From: an uncultured Clostridia bacterium
GTDB taxonomy: Bacteria; Bacillota; Clostridia; UBA1381
DNA: 21,642 nt
Assembly (NCBI GenBank): GCA_934444735.1
Contig: CAKSDE010000026.1
Span: forward strand, 1 to 21,642
Reading direction: 5' to 3'
Positions 6,758-13,763 of this stretch are shown piece by piece. Numbering within the stretch: the first letter of the stretch is position 1; every line of letters starts with the position of its first letter. The notes under the pieces were generated by a model. The model searched no databases, had not been told where the DNA came from, and saw only the letters and a program-made list of their open reading frames with translations. A program made the position numbers and the translations under genes.

Positions 6758-7598
6758 ATATCTTTTCCAAGGTAATCTTCCCGATTTTGCAGGATCTTAA
6801 TTCCTCCATAAGCATATTTGCGGCACGCTCGGTATCCACCTCTCCTCCCGAGATTACAAATCCGCGCTTTTTGCCGACATATTCCAGCAGCTCATATCCT
6901 TTTAAATCCTCAATATCCTCCAGCTTATAGCGCGCTTTTAGCTCCTCGGGATAATTATCTCTCAAATATTCCAAAAGCGAATAGGAAAGCAGCTCAATAT
7001 TTATAATATTATCCTTTATCGCACCCGTATAGGCAAGATTTCTCGCTATTTCCTCATCTTCAAATTTAGGCGGCAGTATTCCCGGAGTATCTAAAAGCTC
7101 TATTCCGTCTTTTAAGCGAATCCACTGTTTTCCGCGCGTAACACCCGGTCTGTCGCCGGTAATTGTGCTCGCCTTTCCTGCAAGACGGTTTATCAGCGTG
7201 GATTTGCCGACATTCGGGATTCCTACCATCATAAGCTTTAATGATCTTGTAACGCCTTTCGCTTTTTCCCTCTCTATTTTATCCGCAATGACACTTCTTG
7301 CCGCAGGTATTATTTTATTCACGCCCTGACCTGTTGTACAGCTTATCGGTATAACCTTTATCCCCTGCGATTCAAAATGCGCAATCCAAGAATCGGTCAC
7401 GGCTTTATCCGCCAGGTCATATTTATTCATCACAATCAGGCGCGGTTTGCTGCGTATAATATCGTCAAAATTGGAATTTCTGCCCGAGCGCGGTATTCTT
7501 GCGTCCAGAATCTCTACAACAACATCTATAAGCTTTAAGTTATCCTCAATCATGCGCCGGGTTTTTGCCATATGCCCCGGATACCATTGTATCTGCAT
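6756..7598 (-). CDS. rbgA: Ribosome biogenesis GTPase RbgA (YlqF)
   Basis: RbgA is needed for late maturation of the 50S subunit, including placement of L16-region proteins. The 280-residue protein begins with the signature IQWYPGHMAK and shows the circularly permuted GTPase order: the G4 motif NKYD (58-61) comes before the G1 P-loop GIPNVGKST (126-134) and G3 DTPG (170-173). A C-terminal helical domain follows. AGGGAGG lies about 7 bases before the ATG at 7598. It is the last gene of the rplS-lepB-rbgA group, an arrangement found across Bacillota. rnhB, which often follows, is absent; the convergent HPr-like gene comes next. Confidence 0.95.
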   Translation of the reverse strand: MQIQWYPGHMAKTRRMIEDNLKLIDVVVEILDARIPRSGRNSNFDDIIRSKPRLIVMNKYDLADKAVTDSWIAHFESQGIKVIPISCTTGQGVNKIIPAARSVIADKIEREKAKGVTRSLKLMMVGIPNVGKSTLINRLAGKASTITGDRPGVTRGKQWIRLKDGIELLDTPGILPPKFEDEEIARNLAYTGAIKDNIINIELLSYSLLEYLRDNYPEELKARYKLEDIEDLKGYELLEYVGKKRGFVISGGEVDTERAANMLMEELRSCKIGKITLEKI

Positions 7599-7621
7599 AA
7601 ATTTCCTCCCTGTCTTTTCAA

Positions 7622-7664
7622 AAAAAGTCCGCCCAAAGCCAATAAGTTTTGAGCGGAGCTTTTT
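7622..7664 (-). terminator. Terminator or attenuator between lepB and rbgA
   Basis: In minus-strand RNA, AAAGCTCCGCTCAAA pairs with TTTGGGCGGACTTTTTT, with one bulge and one U-G wobble that fits only this strand. It begins at the lepB stop codon and leaves about 20 bases to the rbgA start. It probably ends part of the transcripts and reduces rbgA expression, since no separate rbgA promoter fits in the 64-bp gap. Confidence 0.72.
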
Positions 7665-8346
7665 ATAATGTACCTATCTCATTTAAAGGAAGCAGTCTGA
7701 ATACCGCTTTTCCCATTATCGCCTCATACGGCACCTGTCCCAGAACCGATGTACGGCTGTCTGTGCTGTTTCCGCGGTTATCGCCCATTACAAACACGTT
7801 TCCTTCCTCAACCTTTACCGGATATTCCACCGAAACATCGGTTATAAAGGTTTCGCCCTTATAATACGGCTCGTCAAGAACTTTACCGTCAACATATACC
7901 TTTCCGTCGTCTATATCCACGGTCTGCCCCGGCAATGCGATAATTCTTTTTACATAATATCTCTTCTTTAACGATGAATCCAGTTTAAAATAGTTAAAGA
8001 ACTTGCCCACTGCCGAATATGTCTTTCCGCTGTATTCTTCAAGATCGTTATAGTATTCTTCACGGTTTCTGTAGTGCGAATCGAGAATAATAATATCCCC
8101 CTGCTTGGGCTTATAGCCTATACGCCTTACTATCAGTCTGTTTCCGTCCTGCAAAGTCGGCATCATCGATTCGCCGTCCACCTTTACAAGATCAAACAAA
8201 AATCCTTTTATGATAAACGCAATCAAAAGAGCTATCGCGATAGTGTAAAACCACTCGAAAATCTCTCTTCCGAGACTAAACGGCTTTTCCGCTCCCGTCT
8301 CACCCTCTGCGTAAGCTGTATTTTCAATATCGTTATTATCTTTCAT
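7663..8346 (-). CDS. lepB: Signal peptidase I
   Basis: This membrane serine protease removes signal peptides from exported proteins on the outer face of the membrane. The 227-residue protein has a cytoplasmic acidic N-terminus, a single membrane anchor at about 30-52, and the catalytic domain outside. The nucleophile is Ser60 in GESMMPTL, the general base is Lys133 in YYVKRIIALPG, and the conserved box GDNRGNSTDSR lies at 188-198. An insertion-like stretch at about 90-128 (Tyr/Asn/Lys rich) separates the serine and lysine boxes, as in many Gram-positive Sip proteins. GAGAGGAG precedes the ATG at 8346. It is separated from rplS by 140 bases holding a terminator-like hairpin and a palindromic repeat. 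Confidence 0.95.
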   Translation of the reverse strand: MKDNNDIENTAYAEGETGAEKPFSLGREIFEWFYTIAIALLIAFIIKGFLFDLVKVDGESMMPTLQDGNRLIVRRIGYKPKQGDIIILDSHYRNREEYYNDLEEYSGKTYSAVGKFFNYFKLDSSLKKRYYVKRIIALPGQTVDIDDGKVYVDGKVLDEPYYKGETFITDVSVEYPVKVEEGNVFVMGDNRGNSTDSRTSVLGQVPYEAIMGKAVFRLLPLNEIGTL

Positions 8347-8368
8347 AATTTAATGCTCCTCTCTTTCT

Positions 8369-8433
8369 TAAAAAGCATAACCGGGTAATTGCAAAACTAA
8401 CGTTTTTCAATTTGCAATCAACTAAAAAGCATA
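8369..8433. repeat. Palindromic repeat (copy A) between 11-bp direct repeats
   Basis: TAAAAAGCATA occurs at 8369-8379 and again at 8423-8433. Between them lies a 27-bp quasi-palindrome (8386-8412): arms AATTG and CAATT outside, AAAAC and GTTTT inside, loop TAAC. A further perfect pair, ATTGCAAA (8388-8395) and TTTGCAAT (8411-8418), overlaps it. The 27-bp unit has a second copy near 10620. The flanking repeats look like a target duplication, but 11 bp is unusual and no transposase is present. Confidence 0.65.
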
Positions 8434-8441
8434 TGATAAGC

Positions 8442-8465
8442 AAAAGGGGAGATACCTCTCCCCCC
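8442..8465 (-). terminator. Weak terminator hairpin after rplS
   Basis: On the minus strand GGGGAGA pairs with TCTCCCC around a 4-base loop, followed by only four Ts. It begins about 20 bases after the rplS stop. It probably reduces read-through into lepB and rbgA, so that the ribosomal protein is made in excess of the other two. Confidence 0.65.
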
Positions 8466-8486
8466 AACGCCTCCATTTCGGAAAAA

Positions 8487-8837
8487 TCAGATCTTTTCCT
8501 TAACCTTAGCAGCCTTACCGACTCTGTCACGAAGATAATAGAGTTTAGCACGTCTGACTCTACCTTTTCTTGAAATCTCAATCTTTTCAATGTTAGGCGA
8601 GTTTACAGGCCATGTCTTTTCAACACCGACACCGTATGAAAGACGTCTTACGGTAAATGTTTCAGCGATACCGCCGCCCTGCTTTTTGATAATCGTACCC
8701 TCGAACATCTGTGTTCTTGTACGGTTACCTTCTGTTACCTTTTGGTAAACCTTTACGTTGTTACCGATTTTAAGTTCCGGTAAATCTGTTCTGATTTGGT
8801 CTTTTGTCAAAGCACTAATGATTTCATTTGCATTCAT
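8487..8837 (-). CDS. rplS: 50S ribosomal protein L19
   Basis: L19 lies at the 30S-50S interface of the large subunit. The 116-residue basic protein has the family's usual length and motifs: IRTDLPELKIGNNVKVYQKV near the start, an SH3-like core with GTIIKKQGGG and TFTVRRLSYGVGVEKTWP, and the basic tail RKGRVRRAKLYYLRDR. Two ATGs in a row (8840 and 8837) are possible. AGGAGG lies 5 and 8 bases before them; the second has the better spacing and I use it. It is the first gene of the rplS-lepB-rbgA group, with its own promoter and a structured leader. Confidence 0.96.
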   Translation of the reverse strand: MNANEIISALTKDQIRTDLPELKIGNNVKVYQKVTEGNRTRTQMFEGTIIKKQGGGIAETFTVRRLSYGVGVEKTWPVNSPNIEKIEISRKGRVRRAKLYYLRDRVGKAAKVKEKI

Positions 8838-8840
8838 CAT

Positions 8841-8905
8841 TAAGCCCTCCTCTCATTTCTAAGACGTTCGTGCCGACCAAGGCAGAGGACCATCCGTAAT
8901 ATAAC
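8841..8905 (-). promoter_or_regulatory. rplS leader, candidate L19 autoregulatory structure
   Basis: The predicted leader is about 65 bases. In the RNA, UCCUCU (complement of 8884-8889) is fully complementary to AGAGGA in the Shine-Dalgarno region (complement of 8848-8853). A small hairpin, UGCC/GGCA, lies between them. Leaders controlling rplS by L19 binding are known in Bacillota (Rfam L19_leader); I could not test the match to that model. Confidence 0.5.
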
Positions 8906-8911
8906 CATTGT

Positions 8912-8940
8912 ATTTTACCACACTTTAAAAGAAAAATCAA
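8912..8940 (-). promoter_or_regulatory. Promoter of rplS
   Basis: On the minus strand TTGATT (8935-8940) and TAAAAT (8912-8917) are separated by 17 bp. The predicted start is near 8905. Confidence 0.75.
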
Positions 8941-8979
8941 GTCTTTTTTGAAAATATATTTAAATTTTTTATTTATTCC

Positions 8980-9008
8980 TTGACAAAACCTCTTTTCGGT
9001 GCTACACT
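8980..9008 (+). promoter_or_regulatory. Promoter of the zinc-uptake operon
   Basis: A consensus TTGACA (8980-8985) is followed after 17 bp by TACACT (9003-9008). The operator begins directly at the -10 box. Confidence 0.82.
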
Positions 9009-9041
9009 ATTAGTTGCGAATGATTCGCATTTGCAACTAAT
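9009..9041. promoter_or_regulatory. Fur-family (Zur-type) operator
   Basis: A perfect 7-1-7 inverted repeat TGCGAAT-G-ATTCGCA (9015-9029) has the geometry of Zur, PerR and Fur boxes, with the G-ATT core. It is overlapped by a second dyad, ATTAGTTGC (9009-9017) against GCAACTAAT (9033-9041), whose arms extend to 13 bp with one mismatch. It covers the transcription start, so binding would block initiation. The gene at the end of the operon encodes a Fur-family protein, the likely ligand. Confidence 0.82.
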
Positions 9042-9078
9042 ACAACACATACTCACATATTATGAAACGGAGATTTTT

Positions 9079-9951
9079 ATGAAAAAGATATTTGCCGCGC
9101 TTTTTGCGCTTTTCACTCTTTGCGGCTGCGCCGACAGTACACCGCAAAAAGACGCATTTACAGTATATACATCATTTTACGCAATGGAAAACTTCACCGA
9201 GATGATTGCAGGCAACAAAGCCGAAATTGTATCGCTTATCCCCCCGGGTGTCGAAGCGCACGATTGGGAGCCGTCAACTCACGATATGATCGGTTTGGAA
9301 AATGCCGACGTGTTTATCTATAACGGACTGGGCATGGAACCCTGGGCGGACGATATCCTCTCAGGCATATCCAATAAAAATCTGCTCACGGTCAAGGCGT
9401 CGGACGGTATAATGCCGCTGTCCGAAGGCTCCGCATCCGATCCGCACTGCTGGCTTAACCCCGAAAATGCACAGATTGAGCTTTCAAATATCACCGATGC
9501 GCTTTGCCAAAAAGATCCCGAAAACGCTGAATATTACAGGGCAAATTTTGATGCGGCAAAGGCAAAAATCGATGAGCTTGACAAAGCCTTTTCCGATACA
9601 GCAGCTAAAATAAATGACAAAGAGTTAATAGTAACCCACGGAGCATTCGCATATCTTTGCGATGCTTACGGATTCAGGCAATATGCCATAGAGGGTACGG
9701 CAGGCGAAAGCGATCCGTCGTCTGCCGCCATAAGGGAAGTAACCGATTATATAAAAAGCAACAGCAAAACAGTCATATTCTATGTCGAATCGGAGGGCGA
9801 CAAACTGGCAAAGATGATCTCGGAGCAGACAGGCGCCGCACTTTTCCCTCTAAACCCGTTTGAGGGTGGATCGTCAGACAAAGACTATTTTGAGGTTATG
9901 AATGAAAATCTGGGAAGTATAAGGAGCGCGTTTTTAGACAATGAACAATAA
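9079..9951 (+). CDS. znuA: Zinc ABC transporter, substrate-binding lipoprotein (ZnuA/AdcA type)
   Basis: The protein captures zinc (possibly manganese) outside the cell and delivers it to the membrane permease. The 290-residue product has a lipoprotein signal: MKK, a hydrophobic stretch, then LCGC with the lipidated Cys at 17. The cluster A-I fold shows the three expected histidines, His61 (EAHDWEPS), His123 (DPHCWLNP) and His187 (VTHGAF), with an acidic fourth ligand likely in VESEGDK near 240. The histidine-rich loop of many ZnuA and AdcA proteins is missing, so the binding site is minimal. The start is the ATG at 9079, with GGAG 6 bases upstream; the longer frame from 8980 would lie over the promoter and operator. 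It overlaps the ATPase gene by 11 bases. Zinc rather than manganese is inferred from the Zur-type repressor. Confidence 0.9.
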   Translation: MKKIFAALFALFTLCGCADSTPQKDAFTVYTSFYAMENFTEMIAGNKAEIVSLIPPGVEAHDWEPSTHDMIGLENADVFIYNGLGMEPWADDILSGISNKNLLTVKASDGIMPLSEGSASDPHCWLNPENAQIELSNITDALCQKDPENAEYYRANFDAAKAKIDELDKAFSDTAAKINDKELIVTHGAFAYLCDAYGFRQYAIEGTAGESDPSSAAIREVTDYIKSNSKTVIFYVESEGDKLAKMISEQTGAALFPLNPFEGGSSDKDYFEVMNENLGSIRSAFLDNEQ

Positions 9952-10621
9952 GGTTTTGGAATTTGATAATGTGTCGTTTAAATACGACACAGACGACATT
10001 TTAAAAGATGTAAGTTTTTCTATTAATAAAGGTGATTTTTTGGGGATAATCGGCGAGAACGGCACCGGCAAAACCACGCTTATGAAGCTTATCCTCGGAT
10101 TTTTGCAGCCGCACTCGGGTGAGATACGCGTATTCGGTCAGGACAGGCGCAAATTCAAAAATACCGAGCTTTTGGGGTATGTTTCGCAAAAATCCAATTC
10201 TTTTGTCTCCGATTTTCCCGCAACAGTTTTTGAGGTTGCCTCCTGCGGACTCTATGCAAAACACGGGATTTTTAAATTCCCCAAAAAAGAAGATAAAGCC
10301 TTAGTCGAAAAAGCACTGGAAGATGTGGGAATGGCGGATTTTCGCGACAGATTGATCGGCAGACTCTCGGGCGGTCAGCAGCAGCGCGTATTTATCGCAC
10401 GCGCACTCGTCAAAAATCCCGAAATCATGATACTTGACGAACCGACTGTCGGAATAGATGCAAAAAGTGTTGCGGAAATCACGCAGATTATAAGCGAACT
10501 GAACCGCAAAGGCATGACGGTTATTATGACCAACCACGACACCCATGCACTAAAACGCGAGGCAAATAAAATCCTTACTCTGTTCGCGGACGCAAGTGCA
10601 TCTATTAAGGAAATCAGGTAA
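9941..10621 (+). CDS. znuC: Zinc ABC transporter, ATPase
   Basis: This is the cytoplasmic ATPase driving metal import through the neighbouring permease. The 226-residue protein has Walker A GENGTGKTT (38-46), a Q-loop around VSQKSN (81-86), the signature LSGGQQQR (142-149), Walker B IMILDEPT (162-169) and the switch histidine in TNHDTHAL. It starts inside the end of znuA (ATG 9941, AAGGAG at 9921-9926, long spacing), which suggests coupled translation. Its stop codon (10619-10621) overlaps the edge of a palindromic repeat that also occurs near 8386, so the C-terminus may have been set by that repeat. The tail after the switch region (ILTLFADASASIKEIR) is short. Confidence 0.92.
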   Translation: MNNKVLEFDNVSFKYDTDDILKDVSFSINKGDFLGIIGENGTGKTTLMKLILGFLQPHSGEIRVFGQDRRKFKNTELLGYVSQKSNSFVSDFPATVFEVASCGLYAKHGIFKFPKKEDKALVEKALEDVGMADFRDRLIGRLSGGQQQRVFIARALVKNPEIMILDEPTVGIDAKSVAEITQIISELNRKGMTVIMTNHDTHALKREANKILTLFADASASIKEIR

Positions 10622-10646
10622 TTGGAAAACGTTAGTTTTACAATTA
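10620..10646. repeat. Palindromic repeat (copy B) at the znuC stop
   Basis: The reverse complement matches copy A (8386-8412) at 25 of 27 positions. Outer arms AATTG/CAATT, inner arms AAAAC/GTTTT, with the loop reading GTTA on the plus strand where copy A reads TAAC. Without turning the strand around, both copies also share GGTAATTG on the left. It lies between znuC and znuB, where it could form a hairpin in the operon mRNA. Confidence 0.68.
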
Positions 10647-10682
10647 TCTATTTACAGTTACTTTAAAAAGGAGATTTTTCAA

Positions 10683-11498
10683 ATGTTAAGCATATTCGGT
10701 TATGATTTTATGCGGCGCGCATTCATTGCCGCCCTTTGCATTTCAATAATTGCACCGTGCATCGGCACAACGATTGTTTTAAAGCGTCTTTCCGCAATAG
10801 GCGATGCCACATCGCACAGCGCTATGGCAGGTGTTGCGGCAGGGCTTGCTTTCGGGATAAACCCGATACTCGGCGCGGTAATTTTTTCTTTGATTGCCGT
10901 TTTTGCGGTTGAGGGATTCAGAAAAGCATTCGGCAGATATGCCGATATTGCGCCTGTTGTCGTGCTCTCGGCAGGAGTCGGGCTGACCGCCGTATTCTCG
11001 GGCTTTATCCGCTCGGGATCTGCGAATCTGAACAGCTTTCTTTTCGGCTCGATTGTCGCGGTAAGCGACTTTGAGATGTATCTCACAGTCGGTCTGTCGC
11101 TTGCCGTCCTGATAGTCTGCATATCACTGTACCGCGAGCTTTTCTATATCGCATTTGACGAAGAATCGGCGCGGCTTTCAAAGGTTCCGGTAAATACAAT
11201 CAATTTCATCTTCATGATACTCACCGCCGTAACGGTTTCTGCCGCGTCAAGAACAGTCGGTGCGCTTATGATTTCATCTTTGATGGTAATACCTGTTGCG
11301 TGCGCGATGACCGTTTCAAAAAGCTACAAAATGACGCTTATCCTCTCTGTTTTATTTGCGCTTTTCTTTACCGTTGCAGGACTTTTCCTCTCCTTTTACG
11401 TGCGCTTTGATTTCGGTGAATTAAAACCCGGCGGAACGATAATTTTAACCGGAGTTATAACGCTCACATTATTGCTTATTTTCAGAAAAAACAAATAG
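10683..11498 (+). CDS. znuB: Zinc ABC transporter, permease
   Basis: This is the membrane channel of the zinc importer (ABC-3 family). The 271-residue protein has about eight hydrophobic segments. The conserved LKRLSAIGDATSHSAMAGVAAG near 33-54 is the family signature next to the metal path, and a second one reads ASRTVGALMISSLMVIPVA. It ends in a short basic tail (FRKNK). The start is the ATG at 10683 with AAGGAG just upstream; the frame opens earlier at 10596, but that stretch overlaps znuC and the repeat. A 61-base gap from znuC holds the palindromic repeat, and 15 bases separate it from the repressor gene. Confidence 0.93.
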   Translation: MLSIFGYDFMRRAFIAALCISIIAPCIGTTIVLKRLSAIGDATSHSAMAGVAAGLAFGINPILGAVIFSLIAVFAVEGFRKAFGRYADIAPVVVLSAGVGLTAVFSGFIRSGSANLNSFLFGSIVAVSDFEMYLTVGLSLAVLIVCISLYRELFYIAFDEESARLSKVPVNTINFIFMILTAVTVSAASRTVGALMISSLMVIPVACAMTVSKSYKMTLILSVLFALFFTVAGLFLSFYVRFDFGELKPGGTIILTGVITLTLLLIFRKNK

Positions 11499-11513
11499 TT
11501 CGGAGGATAAAAA

Positions 11514-11897
11514 ATGACTGATTTATTTAAACAATACGGAATAAAAAGAACCGCTCACCGCGAAGAAATATTGGACATTCTCGAAAAAAGCCGAATCCCG
11601 ATGACTGCGGAGGATATTTTTAAAGCCGCAAAAAACACTTCTCTTGCCACCGTCTACCGCGCAATCGAAACATTCTGTCAAAACGGACTTTTGACGAAAA
11701 TCTCTGTAGGCGACGACGAGAAAAAATACTATGAACTTACCTCAAACAAGCACCGCCACTATGCGGTATGCTTAAAGTGCAGAAAGCTCAAATATATAGA
11801 CGTATGCCCCGTGCACAATATAACGCTTGATAATTTCCGCGTCACCGGACACAGGCTTGAGCTTTACGGTTACTGTAAGAATTGCTCGGACAAATAA
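11514..11897 (+). CDS. zur: Fur-family transcriptional repressor, probably Zur
   Basis: Fur-family dimers bind 7-1-7 boxes when loaded with metal. The 127-residue protein has an N-terminal winged helix (recognition helix SLATVYRAIETF, 43-54), then the metal-binding dimerisation domain with HRH at 80-82, CLKC at 86-89 and CKNC at 121-124. The two CxxC pairs form the structural zinc site; the HxH and nearby Asp/Cys/His supply the sensing site. GGAGG lies 6-7 bases before the ATG. As the last gene of a zinc-uptake operon preceded by a matching operator, Zur is more likely than Fur or PerR. It would shut off its own operon when zinc is sufficient. The recognition of zinc is inferred from context. 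Confidence 0.87.
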   Translation: MTDLFKQYGIKRTAHREEILDILEKSRIPMTAEDIFKAAKNTSLATVYRAIETFCQNGLLTKISVGDDEKKYYELTSNKHRHYAVCLKCRKLKYIDVCPVHNITLDNFRVTGHRLELYGYCKNCSDK

Positions 11898-11972
11898 GTT
11901 GTATAAAATACCCTAAAATCTCCTTTGTATGTAATTTTTTCATGTCTATAAGATATTTTTTGTCAAAAACAC

Positions 11973-12001
11973 TTGATATTAATAGGTAAAAAAGGTATAA
12001 T
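11973..12001 (+). promoter_or_regulatory. Promoter of gltX
   Basis: TTGATA (11973-11978) and TATAAT (11996-12001) are separated by 17 bp. A second TATAAT follows at 12003-12008. The 194-base gap before gltX otherwise holds only the hairpin below; no terminator for zur and no T-box is visible. Confidence 0.82.
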
Positions 12002-12020
12002 GTATAATGATGTGTTATGC

Positions 12021-12044
12021 CTTATTTTTTATTTAAAAAATAAG
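12021..12044 (+). other. AT-only hairpin in the gltX leader
   Basis: CTTATTTTTTA and TAAAAAATAAG are perfect inverted copies with two bases between them. It lies in the first 15-40 bases of the predicted leader. It has no G-C core and no following T-run, so it is more likely an mRNA 5' stem or a protein site than a terminator. Confidence 0.5.
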
Positions 12045-12091
12045 ACAGAAAAAGTATTGAAAAATATATTTAGAGGAGATTTTTTTTTACT

Positions 12092-13741
12092 ATGGATAAT
12101 TTAAAACTTGCACAGCTTCTTTTCCCCGATGTGACCGATACCGTTTCAGATTTGGAAAAGCGCTACCCGAAAAGACCTATCCCCGAGAATGCGATCGTTT
12201 CAAGATTCGCTCCGAGTCCGACGGGATTTTTGCATATAGGCGGACTTTTTGCCGCATTCATTGCCGAGCGTTCGGCTCACGCCAACGGCGGTGTATTTTA
12301 CTTACGAATCGAAGATACCGACAAAAAGCGTGAGGTTGAAAACGGTATTACCGGAATAGTAAAGGGAATAAAAGATTTCGGGCTTAAAATAGATGAGGGA
12401 ATGATGAGCGAAACCGAAGAAATCGGCGAATACGGTCCGTATCAGCAGAGCAAAAGAAAGAATATATATCACGTATTCTGCAAAAAGCTTGTTGAAGAAG
12501 GGTATGCTTACCCCTGTTTCTGCACTGCCGAAGAGATAGACGAAATCCGCAAAACCCAGGAAAAAGACAAGCTTTTGCCGGGTTATTACGGAAAATTCGC
12601 AAAATGCAGAGATTTAAGCTATGAAGAGATTGAAGAGAAAATCAAAAACGGCGAAAGCTATGTTATAAGATTAAAGTCCCCCGGTGATGAAAACAGAAAA
12701 ATCGTTTTAAATGACGCCATCAAGGGAAAAATAGAAATGCCCGAAAATATACTGGACATAGTCCTTTTAAAAACAGACGGCATACCGACATATCATTTTG
12801 CACACGCGGTGGACGACCACTTAATGCGCACAACTCACGTTATACGCGGTGACGAGTGGATATCCTCCGCACCGATTCATATCCAGCTTTTCGAGCTTTT
12901 GGGATTTGAAAAGCCGATATATGCACACATCTCGCCGATCATGAAGGAAGATGCCGAAACCGGCGGAAAAAGAAAGCTCTCCAAAAGAAAGGATCCCGAG
13001 GCCGCCGTTGAATACTATCACGAAGAAGGCTACCCAAACGGTGCTGTTTTGGAATATCTATATACCATTGCCAATTCAAACTACGAAGAATGGCGCAGAG
13101 ATAATCCGGCATCACCCATGTCCGACTTTGATTTCCAATTTAAGCATATGAGCAAAACCGGTGCGCTTTTTGATTTGGCAAAGCTTACCGATATAAGCAA
13201 AACCTACATCTCCACACTCTCGGCTGATGAGGTTTTAAAAAGCACCCTTACCTGGGCGCAGGAGTATAACACCGATTTTTATAACACCCTCTCGCAGGAT
13301 AGGGATTTTGCAAAGGCAATATTTGCTATAGAGCGCGGCAACGAAAAACCGCGTAAGGATATTGCAAAATGGAGCGATACCGTAGAATACACCAAATACT
13401 TTTATGTGCGCCCGACCGATTTGGAATATCCCGAAAATCAGGCGAAAGAAGATATAAAAGCAATTTTGGAAAAGTACAAGAGTGTATACAATCCAAACGA
13501 CACACAGGAAGAATGGTTCGGCCGCATACGCGAGATGAGCGAAGAGCTCGGATACGCAAAGGCACCGAAATTCTATAAAAAAGATCCCGATAGCTTCAAA
13601 GGTCATGTCGGCGATGTCAGCACAATTTTGCGAATTGCCGTAACCGGCAGAAGAAACACCCCCGACCTGCATCAGATTCTGGCAGTCTTGGGCGAGACAG
13701 AAGTACAAAACAGATTAGACGCGGCAATCGCAGCACTTTAA
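12092..13741 (+). CDS. gltX: Glutamate--tRNA ligase
   Basis: The enzyme charges tRNA-Glu with glutamate in the cytoplasm. The 549-residue protein has the class I signatures PSPTGFLHIGG (HIGH box at 48-51) and KLSKR (KMSKS box at 295-299). A zinc-site pattern like that of E. coli GluRS is present: Cys142, Cys144, a Tyr near 165 and Cys172. The length exceeds the common 480-500 residues because of about 35 extra residues before the Rossmann fold and a longer anticodon-binding end. The start is the ATG at 12092; GGAG lies 13 bases upstream, separated by a T-run, an unusually long spacing. glnS follows after 22 bases, so GluRS here need not mischarge tRNA-Gln. The two are likely cotranscribed. 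Confidence 0.95.
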   Translation: MDNLKLAQLLFPDVTDTVSDLEKRYPKRPIPENAIVSRFAPSPTGFLHIGGLFAAFIAERSAHANGGVFYLRIEDTDKKREVENGITGIVKGIKDFGLKIDEGMMSETEEIGEYGPYQQSKRKNIYHVFCKKLVEEGYAYPCFCTAEEIDEIRKTQEKDKLLPGYYGKFAKCRDLSYEEIEEKIKNGESYVIRLKSPGDENRKIVLNDAIKGKIEMPENILDIVLLKTDGIPTYHFAHAVDDHLMRTTHVIRGDEWISSAPIHIQLFELLGFEKPIYAHISPIMKEDAETGGKRKLSKRKDPEAAVEYYHEEGYPNGAVLEYLYTIANSNYEEWRRDNPASPMSDFDFQFKHMSKTGALFDLAKLTDISKTYISTLSADEVLKSTLTWAQEYNTDFYNTLSQDRDFAKAIFAIERGNEKPRKDIAKWSDTVEYTKYFYVRPTDLEYPENQAKEDIKAILEKYKSVYNPNDTQEEWFGRIREMSEELGYAKAPKFYKKDPDSFKGHVGDVSTILRIAVTGRRNTPDLHQILAVLGETEVQNRLDAAIAAL

Positions 13742-13763
13742 AATCAAGGAGGAAAAGCGTAAA

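Noticed and set aside
10700..11122. 140-residue minus-strand frame opposite znuB
   Set aside because: It is antisense to the permease, and its composition mirrors the hydrophobic codons of znuB.
9079..11897. Manganese or iron uptake operon
   Set aside because: The binding protein's three histidines and the CxxC-containing Fur-type repressor with a TGCGAAT-type box fit zinc better, though the metal is not proven by sequence.
11898..12091. T-box or other amino-acid riboswitch before gltX
   Set aside because: Only about 85 bases lie between the predicted start of transcription and gltX; no specifier stem or antiterminator signature is visible.
13235..13708. 157-residue minus-strand frame opposite gltX
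   Set aside because: It is entirely antisense to the conserved GluRS C-terminal region, with no recognisable domain or ribosome binding site.
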